Under the pieces are notes generated by a model, which did no database searches, was not told the origin of the DNA, and saw nothing but the letters and a program-made list of their open reading frames with translations. A DNA stretch of 64,000 nucleotides from the NCBI GenBank assembly GCA_016721505.1, contig JADKHX010000003.1, positions 620,001-684,000 of the forward strand. The letters are read 5' to 3'. Below, piece after piece: positions 44,886 to 53,697 of the stretch (the first letter of the stretch is position 1; every line of letters begins with the position of its first letter). This DNA is from Rhodocyclaceae bacterium. GTDB lineage: Bacteria; Pseudomonadota; Gammaproteobacteria; Burkholderiales; Rhodocyclaceae. Position numbers and translations under genes: made by a program.

Positions 44886-46805
44886 TTAGTCCACGCCAGA
44901 AATCTCAACACTGTGTGGCCACGATTTTTCCAACGCGGCAACAATCTGACGGGTGATGCTGCAACTGTCGCCATTGGTGTGATCGTGCGCCAACAGCGCC
45001 GGATCGAAGTTGCTGCGATTGTTTTGATTCCTTGTATGTTTTTGCATTGGGCGACCCGGAAACAGACGCCCTTCGAACACCGTGCCCCAGATCGCAACGT
45101 CCTTGAGCTGAATCGGTTTGACTTTGTAGGGATCCTGTTCCAACACGGTGAAGTTGGCGATTTTTCCCGGCGCGATGCTGCCCAGATCGTTTTCGCGTTG
45201 CCATGAATAGGCGGCCTCAATGGTGATTGCCCGTAGCGCATCATGCACGCCGATGCGTTGCTCGGCACCGACGACATTGCCCTCGTTGGCCTGCCGATTC
45301 ACTGCTGACCAGGCGAGGAATAACGGGTCGGTTGGCGCGATGGGCAGGTCCGAATGAAACGAGAGCGGGATGCCATGTTTGATCACCGAGGCATTGCGCA
45401 CCATGGCGTTGGCGCGTTGCGGACCGAGGCCAAATTTGGCGTATTTGTTGGCAAAGCCTATCGGATAGTAAGGATTGGCGCTGACGATAGCGCCCAGCCT
45501 CGCGATGCGCTCGACTTGCTCCTCGGTTGAATTCGGAAAATGGACGATCACCGTGCGGTGGTTACTGCGCGGGTTCTCGCGCATGCGCCGTTCGAGCATG
45601 TCGAGAACCACATCCATGCCCATGTCACCGGTGACATGAATGTGTAATTGATAGCCCGCATCCCAATACAACTTGCCGCGTTCTTCCAGCATTTCTGGCG
45701 TCATCAACCATTCGCCATGATGGCCATCCAAATACCCGTCTTTCATTTGCATCATTTGCGAGACGATGGCGCCATCGGCGAGCAATTTAATTTGCTTGGG
45801 GAACATCGCCACTTTGCCGCCGTCGTTCCAATTTCCCAGCGCGACTTTCTTTTCTGCCTCGACCAGCGACTCGGCCAAACCCAAGCCAGCATTGACTTGC
45901 GAACGGGCATCGGGGAAGAAGGTGCTGTAAAACGGGACATCGGGCGCGCCCAACACTTTTTGGTAAAGCTCCCACAGCCCCGGCAGGAGCAGCACGCCAG
46001 GTTCGTTCAGCGCGGTCACGCCTTTTTGGTGGTAATACGCCACCAATTGCTTGAGCCCGGCGACCATCCGCTGCGGCGACGCCATCGGTTTCATCAGCGA
46101 TGGAAAAAGCAATTCGCTCGCGCCGTTTTCCCACCAATGACCTCGTTCCCAGTTGTATTGCTTACTGGCTAATCCGTGCCCATCCATCGCTGCTCTATCA
46201 AGCTTGAGCGCCTCGATGGCCGCGGTGTTGAGAAAAAACTCATGACAGGAGCGATGCCAAACAATGATCGGCCGTGTAGTGCTGATTTTGTCCAACTCCG
46301 CCCGCGTCAATTCGCCGTGCCACAGCTGATGGTAGCCCCACGAATACAACCATTCTTTGGAGTCGCCCAGCGCAAGATTTGCGGCGCTCAAGCGTTGCCG
46401 ATATTCCTTTGGTGTGTTGGCCGCCTTAAAAGTTTTGCCGGGCAATTCCCAATCTTCATTAGCGATGACTTCGGTAATCAGCGTGAGCGCACCCAACAGC
46501 GGATGCATGTGCTGTTCGATAAAACCGGGTAGCACAATTTTGTCTTTGAAAGTCTGGTCCAGCTTGTATGGACGGTCACCCAAACTCGCCTTCACGCTCG
46601 CCAACGAGCCTGCCGCAAGGATGCGTTTGCCCGACACGGCAACCGCCTGCGCTTCAGGATTGTTACGCTCCATGGTGACGATTTTCTTGGCGACGAAAAT
46701 GGTGGTAGTTGGGGTTTCGACTTCGGCGGCAAGCGCAGCGTTTGTCGAAAGCATCGCAGCGAAAACGAAGGTGATTATGCTTGTGCGCGCAGCAGATGTG
46801 ATCAT
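44886..46805 (-). CDS. Exported YtcJ-like amidohydrolase
   Basis: 639 aa from the ATG at 46805 after AGGAGAACC. Signal peptide SIITFVFAAMLSTNAALAAE. Amidohydrolase-3 family metal site: GFIEQHMHPLLG, the HIHVTGDMGMD region, VIVHFPNSTEE and IPLSFHSDLPIAPTDPLF with the late Asp. The C-terminal beta-sandwich segment GSIAPGKIANFTVLEQDPYK is typical. Substrate unknown (amides or cyclic nitrogen compounds). A long-variant dispersed repeat lies 27 bp upstream of the start codon, close to the promoter. Confidence 0.88.
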   Translation of the reverse strand: MITSAARTSIITFVFAAMLSTNAALAAEVETPTTTIFVAKKIVTMERNNPEAQAVAVSGKRILAAGSLASVKASLGDRPYKLDQTFKDKIVLPGFIEQHMHPLLGALTLITEVIANEDWELPGKTFKAANTPKEYRQRLSAANLALGDSKEWLYSWGYHQLWHGELTRAELDKISTTRPIIVWHRSCHEFFLNTAAIEALKLDRAAMDGHGLASKQYNWERGHWWENGASELLFPSLMKPMASPQRMVAGLKQLVAYYHQKGVTALNEPGVLLLPGLWELYQKVLGAPDVPFYSTFFPDARSQVNAGLGLAESLVEAEKKVALGNWNDGGKVAMFPKQIKLLADGAIVSQMMQMKDGYLDGHHGEWLMTPEMLEERGKLYWDAGYQLHIHVTGDMGMDVVLDMLERRMRENPRSNHRTVIVHFPNSTEEQVERIARLGAIVSANPYYPIGFANKYAKFGLGPQRANAMVRNASVIKHGIPLSFHSDLPIAPTDPLFLAWSAVNRQANEGNVVGAEQRIGVHDALRAITIEAAYSWQRENDLGSIAPGKIANFTVLEQDPYKVKPIQLKDVAIWGTVFEGRLFPGRPMQKHTRNQNNRSNFDPALLAHDHTNGDSCSITRQIVAALEKSWPHSVEISGVD

Positions 46806-47059
46806 TGCAGGTTCTCCTAACAATCTGGTTGACGCTGTGCGGTCGATGAACGGGCCAGTCTCTCGCCAGCACCAAAGGCGAGTTGGATGTGCACATATTT
46901 TCGACACAATACACATCGTGTCTTGTCGTGCGATGCTAGTCCCGATTGTTGCGCCGAGGCAAGTGCAACAGGTATATGATGAAAGTGCTGACAGCGTATC
47001 TCGTGTCTGCTGAGTTCGTTGTTGGTATCGCTCGTTGACGCATTACCGAGGAGATCACC
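46806..47059. promoter_or_regulatory. Divergent intergenic region with repeat copy
   Basis: 254 bp between the amidohydrolase and the small secreted protein, which start in opposite directions. It holds ribosome-binding sites for both (AGGAGAACC on the minus strand and GAGGAGATCACC on the plus strand) and the long repeat variant at 46832-46880. No confident promoter boxes. Confidence 0.4.
46832..46880 (+). repeat. Dispersed repeat, long 49-bp variant
   Basis: Aligns end to end with the copy at 54008: ACGCTGTGCGGTCGATGAAC, then GGGCCAGTCTCTCGCCAGCA, then CCAAAGGCG. It has an extra 20-odd bases (GATGAACGGGCCA and following) between the two halves of the short form, and is more diverged at its ends. 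Confidence 0.65.
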
Positions 47060-47380
47060 GTGAATAAACTGACTAGTGGCATCATCATTGTTGGCGTTTT
47101 GATGTCGGTAAATGCACTTGCAGCCGACGGCACGGTTACGGCGCAAAACAACGCGCAGAGTACTGATGGCGATAAGCCAGTCGTCGAACAATCGGACAAA
47201 GTCCTGTCAAAAACCAACTGCATAACCCAGACCGGCTCGCGACTGAAATCAAAGGATAAGAATGCTTGCAACGGGCTGCCGGGTCGCTCCTACACAAAAG
47301 CTGATCTTGACCTGACCGGTGCCACGACCCTCGCCGAAGCCCTGCAACGCCTGGATCCCAGTGTGCAGATTGGGCGCTAA
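47060..47380 (+). CDS. Small secreted protein with TonB-plug-like segment
   Basis: 106 aa from a GTG after GAGGAGATCACC. Signal peptide TSGIIIVGVLMSVNALAA. The mature part has two Cys (NCITQTGSRLK and KNACNGLPG) that could form a disulfide, then SYTKADLDLTGATTLAEALQ followed by RLDPSVQIGR. The order TGSR, then D-L-x-x-TGA-T-T-L-A-E-A-L, is the pattern of the plug region of TonB-dependent receptors, but no receptor barrel follows. Role unknown; it may be a plug-like envelope protein or a relic. Confidence 0.7.
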   Translation: MNKLTSGIIIVGVLMSVNALAADGTVTAQNNAQSTDGDKPVVEQSDKVLSKTNCITQTGSRLKSKDKNACNGLPGRSYTKADLDLTGATTLAEALQRLDPSVQIGR

Positions 47381-47384
47381 ACCT

Positions 47385-47410
47385 GCCAGTTGGTGCTGGC
47401 CACACGCCGT
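47385..47410 (-). repeat. Dispersed 27-bp repeat
   Basis: The minus strand reads ACGGCGTGTGGCCAGCACC then AACTGGC, identical in the core to the copy at 9202. It lies 4 bp past the stop of the secreted protein and before the convergent redoxin gene. Confidence 0.85.
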
Positions 47411-47423
47411 CAATTGATTACGC

Positions 47424-47900
47424 TCAGGCCGCCTCTGAAATAAGCTGGCCTATCAATGCGCCTAAGCGCAGATCGTCAATTCGGCCGAACTGATGGTGAT
47501 AGATACGACCCTGCCGGTCGAGCAGTATTAGCGTCGGCGTGCCGCGCATCTCATAAGCTTCCATAGTCTTTGGAATCGGGCTGCCGCTGCCCGGCATATC
47601 AACACCCACCGGGAAACGAATGCGGTACTCGTGGATGAATACTTCAAGCGCATGCGGCATCATCGCTTCATGGTGCTCGAAAACGGTGTGAATTCCAATC
47701 ACTGCCACATCGCTGGCGGAGAATCCATCGTGAATCAGCGTCGCTTGCGGCACGCCGTGAATTACACAGCCTGGGCAGAGCATTTGGAACGCATGCAGCA
47801 CCACCACGCGACCGCGCAGCGAAGCCAGGTCAATCGGTGTCGCGGTGTTGAACCACTGGGAAATGTGTAACGCAGGTGCCGGTTCTCTAATCAAGCCCAA
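47424..47900 (-). CDS. Redoxin/TlpA-like thioredoxin-fold protein
   Basis: 158 aa. Thioredoxin-fold layout with the active-site CPGC in HAFQMLCPGCVIHGVPQ, and the cis-Pro segment MRGTPTLILLDRQGRIYHH. AhpC/TSA and ResA relatives are similar. There is no signal peptide, so a cytosolic thiol-disulfide or peroxide-reducing role is likely. It is convergent with the secreted protein, with the repeat between. Confidence 0.82.
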   Translation of the reverse strand: MGLIREPAPALHISQWFNTATPIDLASLRGRVVVLHAFQMLCPGCVIHGVPQATLIHDGFSASDVAVIGIHTVFEHHEAMMPHALEVFIHEYRIRFPVGVDMPGSGSPIPKTMEAYEMRGTPTLILLDRQGRIYHHQFGRIDDLRLGALIGQLISEAA

Positions 47901-48106
47901 GATAATTTCTTTCGTATTTACGGTATCTCATTGCGCTAAGCAGCGATCCCAAATCAACGCCTGATGATTGCCAAATCACCGGCAACGAAACCAAACCCTT
48001 CATCGCGTTTCGACAGACTGATTCAGCACCTCGTGACGATCAGTGTAAACGCTCCGACATAATGTTGATAATTGGCAATCTGCAATTTTCTACCAGTGGT
48101 GCACCT

Positions 48107-48745
48107 ATGACGATTCTCGAGAAGTTAGCCAGCAATCTTGGGCGGCGAGATGAGCGGCCAAATGTTGCGCTCGCCGAAACTTTGGTAGCCAGCGGCGACC
48201 AGATAGCGATTGCCGAGTTGGCCAAGGCGCTTGCTGGCGGCACCATCGCTGTGCGTGGCGATGCGATTAAGGTGTTGTATGAGATCGGCGAACGGTCTCC
48301 CGCATTGATTGCGCCGCACACTGATGTTTTTTTCACGACACTCAAAAGCAACAATAACCGCCTGCATTGGGGCGCGCTTAGTGCGCTCGCCACGCTCGCC
48401 GCCAGCCAGCCCAAAATTCTAGCCAAACGTCTTCCCGAAGTTTTAGCTGCGTTTTCTGTTGCTTCCGTCATCGGCAAAGACAAAACTGTATCGATACTTT
48501 GCGCACTGGCGACCAGCGGCTACGCCAAGCTTGCAATGCCGCATTTGTTGGATATTTTGGAAACCAGTGCGGTGAACCAAACGCCAATGTATGCCGAACA
48601 AATCGCTGCCGTTGTGGCGGACAAAAGCGTGATGCAATTGAGTGATGTGTTAGCGCGCAGGCTCGATGAAATCAATCAGCCAAGTAAGCGAGCGCGTATT
48701 GAAAAGGTGCTACGCAAGCTAAATGGTCGCTTGAATTTAGTGTGA
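48107..48745 (+). CDS. HEAT-repeat-like helical protein
   Basis: 212 aa from the ATG at 48107; an earlier in-frame ATG at 48062 has no better ribosome site. Sequence is a series of alpha-helical pairs rich in Ala and Leu, such as AVRGDAIKVLYEIGERSP and LHWGALSALATLAASQP, typical of HEAT or armadillo-like repeats used for protein-protein contact. No catalytic motif. Function unknown. Confidence 0.65.
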   Translation: MTILEKLASNLGRRDERPNVALAETLVASGDQIAIAELAKALAGGTIAVRGDAIKVLYEIGERSPALIAPHTDVFFTTLKSNNNRLHWGALSALATLAASQPKILAKRLPEVLAAFSVASVIGKDKTVSILCALATSGYAKLAMPHLLDILETSAVNQTPMYAEQIAAVVADKSVMQLSDVLARRLDEINQPSKRARIEKVLRKLNGRLNLV

Positions 48746-48780
48746 CAGCGTAGTAGCAACTACGCCGGCGTAATCGGGAT

Positions 48781-48837
48781 TAGTGCATAACACTCAGCCA
48801 CAGCGCAATCGTCAGCATCGCCAACAGCGTGCAGGTT
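48781..48837 (-). pseudogene. Relic of a second AEC transporter 3' end
   Basis: 57 bp that match 51664-51720 at 54 positions. On the minus strand the matching part of the AEC gene encodes its last 17-odd residues (TCTLLAMLTIPLWLSAMH); here the reading is T-C-T-L-L-A-M-L-T-I-A-L-W-L-S-V-M-H then stop. The rest of the gene is absent and the match ends at the stop codon of the next membrane protein. Confidence 0.75.
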
Positions 48838-49241
48838 TATTGGTGAATCAGTTTGCGTTTGCGATTTAGAAGCAACCATGCGAGATAGGCCGCAGCAGCA
48901 ATGTCATAGCTGAGACAAAACATCGGCCACCAAACGGGAACGCCGGGATTGGCAATCCAGTGGCCGTGAAAGAAATCGAATACACCATGCGCAAAAAGCG
49001 CGACGACGACTATCCATAGATTGCGTTTGAAACCTAGTACGGTGGCAGCGACAAATAGTGCCATCACCAGAGATTCAATGATGAGTGCTTGAGTCGAGCC
49101 GCCGATAACCGCAAACAGGTTGTAGTACGAGGCGATGACCAACAGCACGGTGGGATAAAAAGCGCGATCCTTATCGAGGCCGACGAGCGTGGCCGATAGC
49201 GATACAAGCAAGGCAAGAACGACTCCGACGAGATATTCCAT
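48837..49241 (-). CDS. Small membrane protein
   Basis: 134 aa from the ATG at 49241 after CAGGAG. Four predicted membrane helices, for example YLVGVVLALLVSLSATLVGL and LFVAATVLGFKRNLWIVVVA. No recognised domain. Its 3' end abuts the relic of the AEC gene. Confidence 0.72.
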   Translation of the reverse strand: MEYLVGVVLALLVSLSATLVGLDKDRAFYPTVLLVIASYYNLFAVIGGSTQALIIESLVMALFVAATVLGFKRNLWIVVVALFAHGVFDFFHGHWIANPGVPVWWPMFCLSYDIAAAAYLAWLLLNRKRKLIHQ

Positions 49242-49319
49242 ATTTTCAGGCTCCTGTTTTCTGACAAAGTTCAAATCAATTGGCGCGCCGTTTTTGCGGC
49301 GTCTCGCGCGAATGCGATT

Positions 49320-50273
49320 TCAGGCCGCAACTGCGGAAATGGTCTGCACGTCGTGGCCGGCCATCGTCCAAGCCTCGAACCCGCCTTGCAATGGCCGCAC
49401 GCGGGCATAACCGCGTTCCATGAGTAACTGCGCGGCGAGGGCAGCGCCAGCTTCATTGGGACAAGTGCTAAAGATGATGACGTCTTGACCTGGCTGGACA
49501 GGTTGTTTGACTTCCACGGGAATCGCCCTTAGCTCAACTTGTTTCGCCCCCGGGATGGTTCTGGGATCGAGCCTGCGTGCCTGATGGGAACGAAAGTCGA
49601 CGATTAACGGCCGAACCTCGGAATTCATCAGCGCGTGTAGCTCGTCGACATGAATACTTGCTGAACGAAGCATCGCATTCATTTGCCGGCGCTGCCACCA
49701 CTTGGCCGTAATGTGGACGATCACTGTCACCGCTACGAGAATCAAGGCGCCGACGCCAAGACGCTCCGCCTGCGACAGCAGCTCTGCGACCTGCGCATGC
49801 ATCACGTAGCCGGCACCGAGACCGCAAGCCGACCAAAGCATCGCACCGATGCCATCAAAAAGAAAGAAGGCACGCCACTCCACACGCATCGCACCGGCCA
49901 GCGGCGGTACCACTGTCGATAACCCGGGAACGAATTTCGCAATGACCACCAGTCCCATGCCCCAGCGATCAAAGTTCGCCCGCGCCTGAGTCACGCAAAA
50001 ATCCGGCGACAAGGACACTCGGCAAAGCGTCTTCAAAACGCGATTACCGTAACGCCGGCCTGCCGCGTACCAGATTGCATCGCCGATGATGCAAGCGAGC
50101 ATCGCCGCGCCGAAAAGCAAAGGTAGCAAGAGCTGGCCATCGGCGGCCAACGCACCGGCAACTACTAGGGCGGGCACGGCCGGTAGTGGCAGCCCCACTT
50201 GTTCCAGCAGCACAACCACAAATATCATCAGCACGCCGTACTGGCCAATGAGAGTGACAAGTTCATGCATCAT
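49320..50273 (-). CDS. DedA family membrane protein fused to a rhodanese domain
   Basis: 317 aa from MMHELV (ATG at 50273) after GAGGTGCC; the frame runs upstream to 50570 but that part overlaps the DUF3703 gene. Residues 1-190 are a DedA/SNARE-associated domain: VVVLLEQVGLPLPAVPALVV, then RWGMGLVVIAKFVPGLSTVV with the DedA F-x-P-G motif. Residues about 210-317 are a rhodanese: RPLIVDFRSHQARRLDPRTI, then FSTCPNEAGAALAA with the catalytic Cys. DedA proteins act in lipid flipping or membrane homeostasis; the rhodanese may add a sulfur or regulatory function. Confidence 0.88.
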   Translation of the reverse strand: MMHELVTLIGQYGVLMIFVVVLLEQVGLPLPAVPALVVAGALAADGQLLLPLLFGAAMLACIIGDAIWYAAGRRYGNRVLKTLCRVSLSPDFCVTQARANFDRWGMGLVVIAKFVPGLSTVVPPLAGAMRVEWRAFFLFDGIGAMLWSACGLGAGYVMHAQVAELLSQAERLGVGALILVAVTVIVHITAKWWQRRQMNAMLRSASIHVDELHALMNSEVRPLIVDFRSHQARRLDPRTIPGAKQVELRAIPVEVKQPVQPGQDVIIFSTCPNEAGAALAAQLLMERGYARVRPLQGGFEAWTMAGHDVQTISAVAA

Positions 50274-50314
50274 GGGGCACCTCGATAAAGTCTGATTGAA
50301 TAAATGTGGATGGC

Positions 50315-50638
50315 CTAGGAAACAAGATTGCGCAAGTCCTCCGGCACTGGCATGGCTTTGAAAGCATTGACGCGTGCTCTGCCGGTGTTGCCGAGGGGAA
50401 CCCAGATCCGGGAAAACAGGACCGATGCGAACATGCGTGGCATCTGGCCGATGACTTCGCGGAAATCGCCTCGGCTCAGACCGGCGCGCAACATCAGCCA
50501 ATGCACGTAGGTGTGGCGGAGCGTTCGGCGCTGAGCGAGCACATGCGCGCGTTCGAGATGGGTGAAACAAGCTACGTGATCCCGCCCTATCAGGGCATCT
50601 TGCGCGAGGGATATTTCCCTTGAATAGACATCGTTCAC
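50315..50638 (-). CDS. DUF3703 family protein
   Basis: 107 aa from a GTG at 50638, chosen because AAGGAG lies 6 bp upstream; the frame to 50704 has no such site. DUF3703 features: CFTHLERAHVLAQRRTLRHT, a VHWLMLRAGLSRGDFREVIG run and WVPLGNTGRARVNAFKAMPV. Small, soluble, unknown role, with several conserved His that could bind metal. Near the DedA-rhodanese gene on the same strand. Confidence 0.85.
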   Translation of the reverse strand: MNDVYSREISLAQDALIGRDHVACFTHLERAHVLAQRRTLRHTYVHWLMLRAGLSRGDFREVIGQMPRMFASVLFSRIWVPLGNTGRARVNAFKAMPVPEDLRNLVS

Positions 50639-50805
50639 GATCGACTCCTTGGTATTAAAAAATTTGGTCACCGATTTGGTCACTGTTGCTTGCCGCGATA
50701 CCATGCGTCACCATGGCTGACAAGATAGAAAAATGCGTGCAACCAGGATTGAACGTATTCGCTGTTGTTCTTGAATAAACTGGCTATCCAGAAACGGGAG
50801 CAACA

Positions 50806-51621
50806 TTGAACGACTTCTCAATCAAGTCCTCTACGGGGTACGATGCGCCGCGCTGGTATTTGTGGGATGGCGGATTCTTGGCGCTCGGCCGCAGCGAAGG
50901 CGTCATTCAGTCCCATGCCCACCACGCCATCCAAATTGTTATCAGCATTGACGGCGCAGCCAGCATCTGCGGTGCGGACGGCGAATGGCGCTCGGCCGGT
51001 GGCATCGTCGTGCGCCCGAATGTTGAGCACGCCTACAACGGTCAGGGTTCGATGGGCGCGCTGCTGCTGATGGATCCTGAGTCGACCGAAGGCAGTTGGT
51101 TGCGCGCTGCGCTGCCACAGGACATCAACTTCCTGCCGGAAGCTGCCCTCGCCTCGTGCGTAACGGAGCTGCAAAAATTTTGCCAGTACCCGTTTGAAAG
51201 TATGGAAGTACCGGCACTGATCAGGCATTGCGTCAAGTCGCTGTGCGCCGGCGCGCCGCCGATTCGCCGTTACGATTCGCGGGTAACGACGGTATTGAAC
51301 AAAATTCGTGAGTCAACTGATCTGCGGATGTCGGTCGAGGCCGCCGCTGCGACCGTTCACTTATCGCCGAGTCGCTTCGCACACCTGTTCAAGCAGCAGC
51401 TTGGCCTGCCATTTCGGCGTTACCTGCTCTGGCGCAAGCTCACCCGCGCCACGCTTGCCATTGCGCGCGAACGCACCATCACGGCGGCAGCTCACGCCGC
51501 AGATTTTGCCGACGCAGCACATGTCACCAGAACCTTCCAGCAGATGTTCGGCATCCCCCCGTCCGCCATGATGCAGGGCGACTTTTTTGAAATCGACTCG
51601 CCTTTTGAATTTGCCCGTTAA
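50806..51621 (+). CDS. AraC-family transcriptional regulator
   Basis: 271 aa from a TTG after CGGGAG. N-terminal cupin-like sensor domain (SHAHHAIQIVISIDGAASIC). C-terminal helix-turn-helix pair about residues 180-265: MSVEAAAATVHLSPSRFAHL then TITAAAHAADFADAAHVTRT with FQQMFGIPPSAM. It is divergent from DUF3703 and convergent with the AEC transporter; the target is unknown. Confidence 0.85.
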   Translation: MNDFSIKSSTGYDAPRWYLWDGGFLALGRSEGVIQSHAHHAIQIVISIDGAASICGADGEWRSAGGIVVRPNVEHAYNGQGSMGALLLMDPESTEGSWLRAALPQDINFLPEAALASCVTELQKFCQYPFESMEVPALIRHCVKSLCAGAPPIRRYDSRVTTVLNKIRESTDLRMSVEAAAATVHLSPSRFAHLFKQQLGLPFRRYLLWRKLTRATLAIARERTITAAAHAADFADAAHVTRTFQQMFGIPPSAMMQGDFFEIDSPFEFAR

Positions 51622-51662
51622 GACTGGCGAGTTTGACTATTGACGCGCAACAGCAGTCTCGA

Positions 51663-52586
51663 CTAGTGCATAGCACTCAGCCAAAGCGGAATCGTCAGCA
51701 TCGCCAACAGCGTGCAGGTTGATATCTGCCATGCCACTGCCGCGCCATCGCCGCCCATACGTTGCGCCAGGATGAATGCCGAGCTGGCGGTGGGCAGGGC
51801 GGCAAAGAGCAAAACGATGTCGGCATACAGTGGCGATAGACCGAATTGGCGCGCCAACCCCCACGCCACGAGTGGCATCGCAATTAGTTTGACCGCCAGC
51901 AAATAAATACTGGCAGCGGTCTTACCACGCAGCGCACTCTCACCGCCGATACTGTCAATCGCGGTTTGGTTAAAGCGCAAGCCCGCACCGACCGCCAAAA
52001 GCCCCAGCGCCACCGCTCCATCGCTGAGACGACTTAGTAGTTTGAGTGCTGGCTCAGGTAATTCGACACCTGCCAGATTCGCTGCCAAGCCCGCCATGGT
52101 GCCAATAATCAATGGATTTCGCGCTAGTTCGCGCCAGACATTCCGGGCGCCGTGATTGGCCAGCACCCACACTGCGGTCATGTTGGCGGGTGGCACCATG
52201 ACACCGACCACGATGGCCATAGTTGCGATGCCTTCAGTACCGTGAAGGCTACCGGCAATCGCCAGACCAATATAGGAATTGAAGCGGAAAGCGCATTGGT
52301 GCAGCGAAGAAAATCGACGCGATGTGATTTGAAACAGGCGCAGGCCATAACCCAAGACAATCCCAGCCAACAGCGCTCCTGTGGCAGTGGCGATTAGCGG
52401 TCCGGCAGCTGTCCAGTTGATGTGCGTGCGCACCAGGCCGTTGAAGAGCAGCGCCGGGAACAACACGAAATACACCAGTTTTTCAACACCATTCCAAAAG
52501 TGGTCGCCCAAATGCAAGCCAGGGCGCAACGCAGCGCCGAGCAGTATCAGTGCAAAGTCAGGAAGGAGGGCGAAGGCCGCGTTCAT
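51663..52586 (-). CDS. AEC family transporter
   Basis: 307 aa from the ATG at 52586; a TTG at 52604 is also in frame. About ten hydrophobic helices, with the auxin efflux carrier family (PF03547) layout of two five-helix halves, including LVYFVLFPALLFNGLVRT and LLFAALPTASSAFILAQRMG. These secondary transporters export small organic anions or other metabolites. A 57-bp relic of a second copy's 3' end lies at 48781. Confidence 0.85.
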   Translation of the reverse strand: MNAAFALLPDFALILLGAALRPGLHLGDHFWNGVEKLVYFVLFPALLFNGLVRTHINWTAAGPLIATATGALLAGIVLGYGLRLFQITSRRFSSLHQCAFRFNSYIGLAIAGSLHGTEGIATMAIVVGVMVPPANMTAVWVLANHGARNVWRELARNPLIIGTMAGLAANLAGVELPEPALKLLSRLSDGAVALGLLAVGAGLRFNQTAIDSIGGESALRGKTAASIYLLAVKLIAMPLVAWGLARQFGLSPLYADIVLLFAALPTASSAFILAQRMGGDGAAVAWQISTCTLLAMLTIPLWLSAMH

Positions 52587-52856
52587 GCTTGGACAGACGG
52601 CCAATGATCAGGTGATTTTCTCAATTTTTGATTTGCATTAGGAAGTCGGCAAATGCATTCGTTGCGAGCGTCGAGCAATATGACAAGACTAGTCATAAAA
52701 TTTTTGCATGAATGCGTAGCGCAGACTAACAGCAAATGTTGTGGCAAATAGTTCAGGATGCGGACGTCTGCGCAAATTGGATAATGCACCCATCTGGCGC
52801 AATGGCGCACTCGTCGCCGTGGCCACGAACTCTGCTTATTTCCTAAGGAAACTTCC

Positions 52857-53417
52857 ATGAAAAAAATCGTACTCTCCGCTGCCGCGCTTGCGCTCTTTAT
52901 TACCGGCTGCGGCGTCGCCAATAGTGAAGAAATCGGCGCTGTCGATACGGTCTTCAAGCTCATCGGCCCCGATCACAAAATCGTCGTCGAAGCCTACGAC
53001 GACCCCAAAGTAGCAGGCGTGACTTGCTATGTGTCGCGTGCCAAAACCGGGGGTATTAAAGGCGCTTTGGGGCTGGCAGAAGACAAAGCCGAAGCATCCA
53101 TCGCCTGCCGCCAAACCGGCGTGATCAGCTTTGGTGGTAAACCGCTGGAGCAGCAAGAAGAAATGTACAGCGAACGCATTTCGCTAGTTTTCAAAAAGCT
53201 GCGCGTAGTGCGCATGGTGGACGCCAAACGCAATACGCTGGTGTACCTGACTTACTCGGACCGCTTGATTGAAGGCTCGCCACAAAACAGCGTGACAGCA
53301 GTACCGGTGCCAGCGGGGACGGTGATTCCGGTAGTAGCTGAACCAAGGCTGCCGCGAGGGTTTGCAGAAGTGGATCGGGCGGAAAGCGCGCGGCTGTTTT
53401 GCGGGCGCGAGCCATGA
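52857..53417 (+). CDS. creA: CreA family exported protein, extended C-terminus
   Basis: 186 aa. Signal peptide [16 protein letters not shown] with a lipobox-like ITGC. The CreA core is clear: [57 protein letters not shown]. After [12 protein letters not shown] the protein continues about 30 residues ([20 protein letters not shown] and so on), beyond the length seen in the duplicate copy that ends VIPVSK. Function in the family is unknown. Bases 53057-53332 are directly repeated at 54114-54389. Confidence 0.9.
   Translation: MKKIVLSAAALALFITGCGVANSEEIGAVDTVFKLIGPDHKIVVEAYDDPKVAGVTCYVSRAKTGGIKGALGLAEDKAEASIACRQTGVISFGGKPLEQQEEMYSERISLVFKKLRVVRMVDAKRNTLVYLTYSDRLIEGSPQNSVTAVPVPAGTVIPVVAEPRLPRGFAEVDRAESARLFCGREP
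53057..53332 (+). repeat. Direct repeat copy 1 (creA 3' part)
   Basis: 276 bp that match 54114-54389 without gaps and with only about ten mismatches, mostly silent. The 781 bp between the copies hold the toxin-antitoxin pair and a dispersed repeat, so recombination across the copies would delete that module. Confidence 0.85.
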
Positions 53418-53460
53418 CCAAGATGTTAAAATGTTAAAACCACATAACGTTTAGGAGTTT

Positions 53461-53697
53461 ATGATGAGTGAAACGCCGGTTCGCGCCACGCTTTATTTAG
53501 AGCCAGCACTGCACAAAGCGCTGCGATTCAAAGCAGCAACTGCGCATCGCAGCATGTCAGAGATTACCAATGATGCGATTCGGCAAGCACTGCGTGAGGA
53601 TGAAGAAGATCTGTCAGCGATTGCCAAGCGCAAGAAAGAAAAGCCGATGAGCTACGAAGCGTTTTTGGCCAAGCTAAAAGCCGATGGCACGCTATGA
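53461..53697 (+). CDS. Ribbon-helix-helix antitoxin
   Basis: 78 aa. N-terminal VRATLYLEPALHKALRFKAA then HRSMSEITNDAIRQALRED is a CopG/Arc-type ribbon-helix-helix DNA-binding fold. The C-terminal acidic and Lys-rich tail (AKRKKEKPMSYEAFLAKLKA) would neutralise the toxin. The stop overlaps the toxin start by 14 bp, so expression is coupled. It probably autorepresses the operon. Confidence 0.85.
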   Translation: MMSETPVRATLYLEPALHKALRFKAATAHRSMSEITNDAIRQALREDEEDLSAIAKRKKEKPMSYEAFLAKLKADGTL

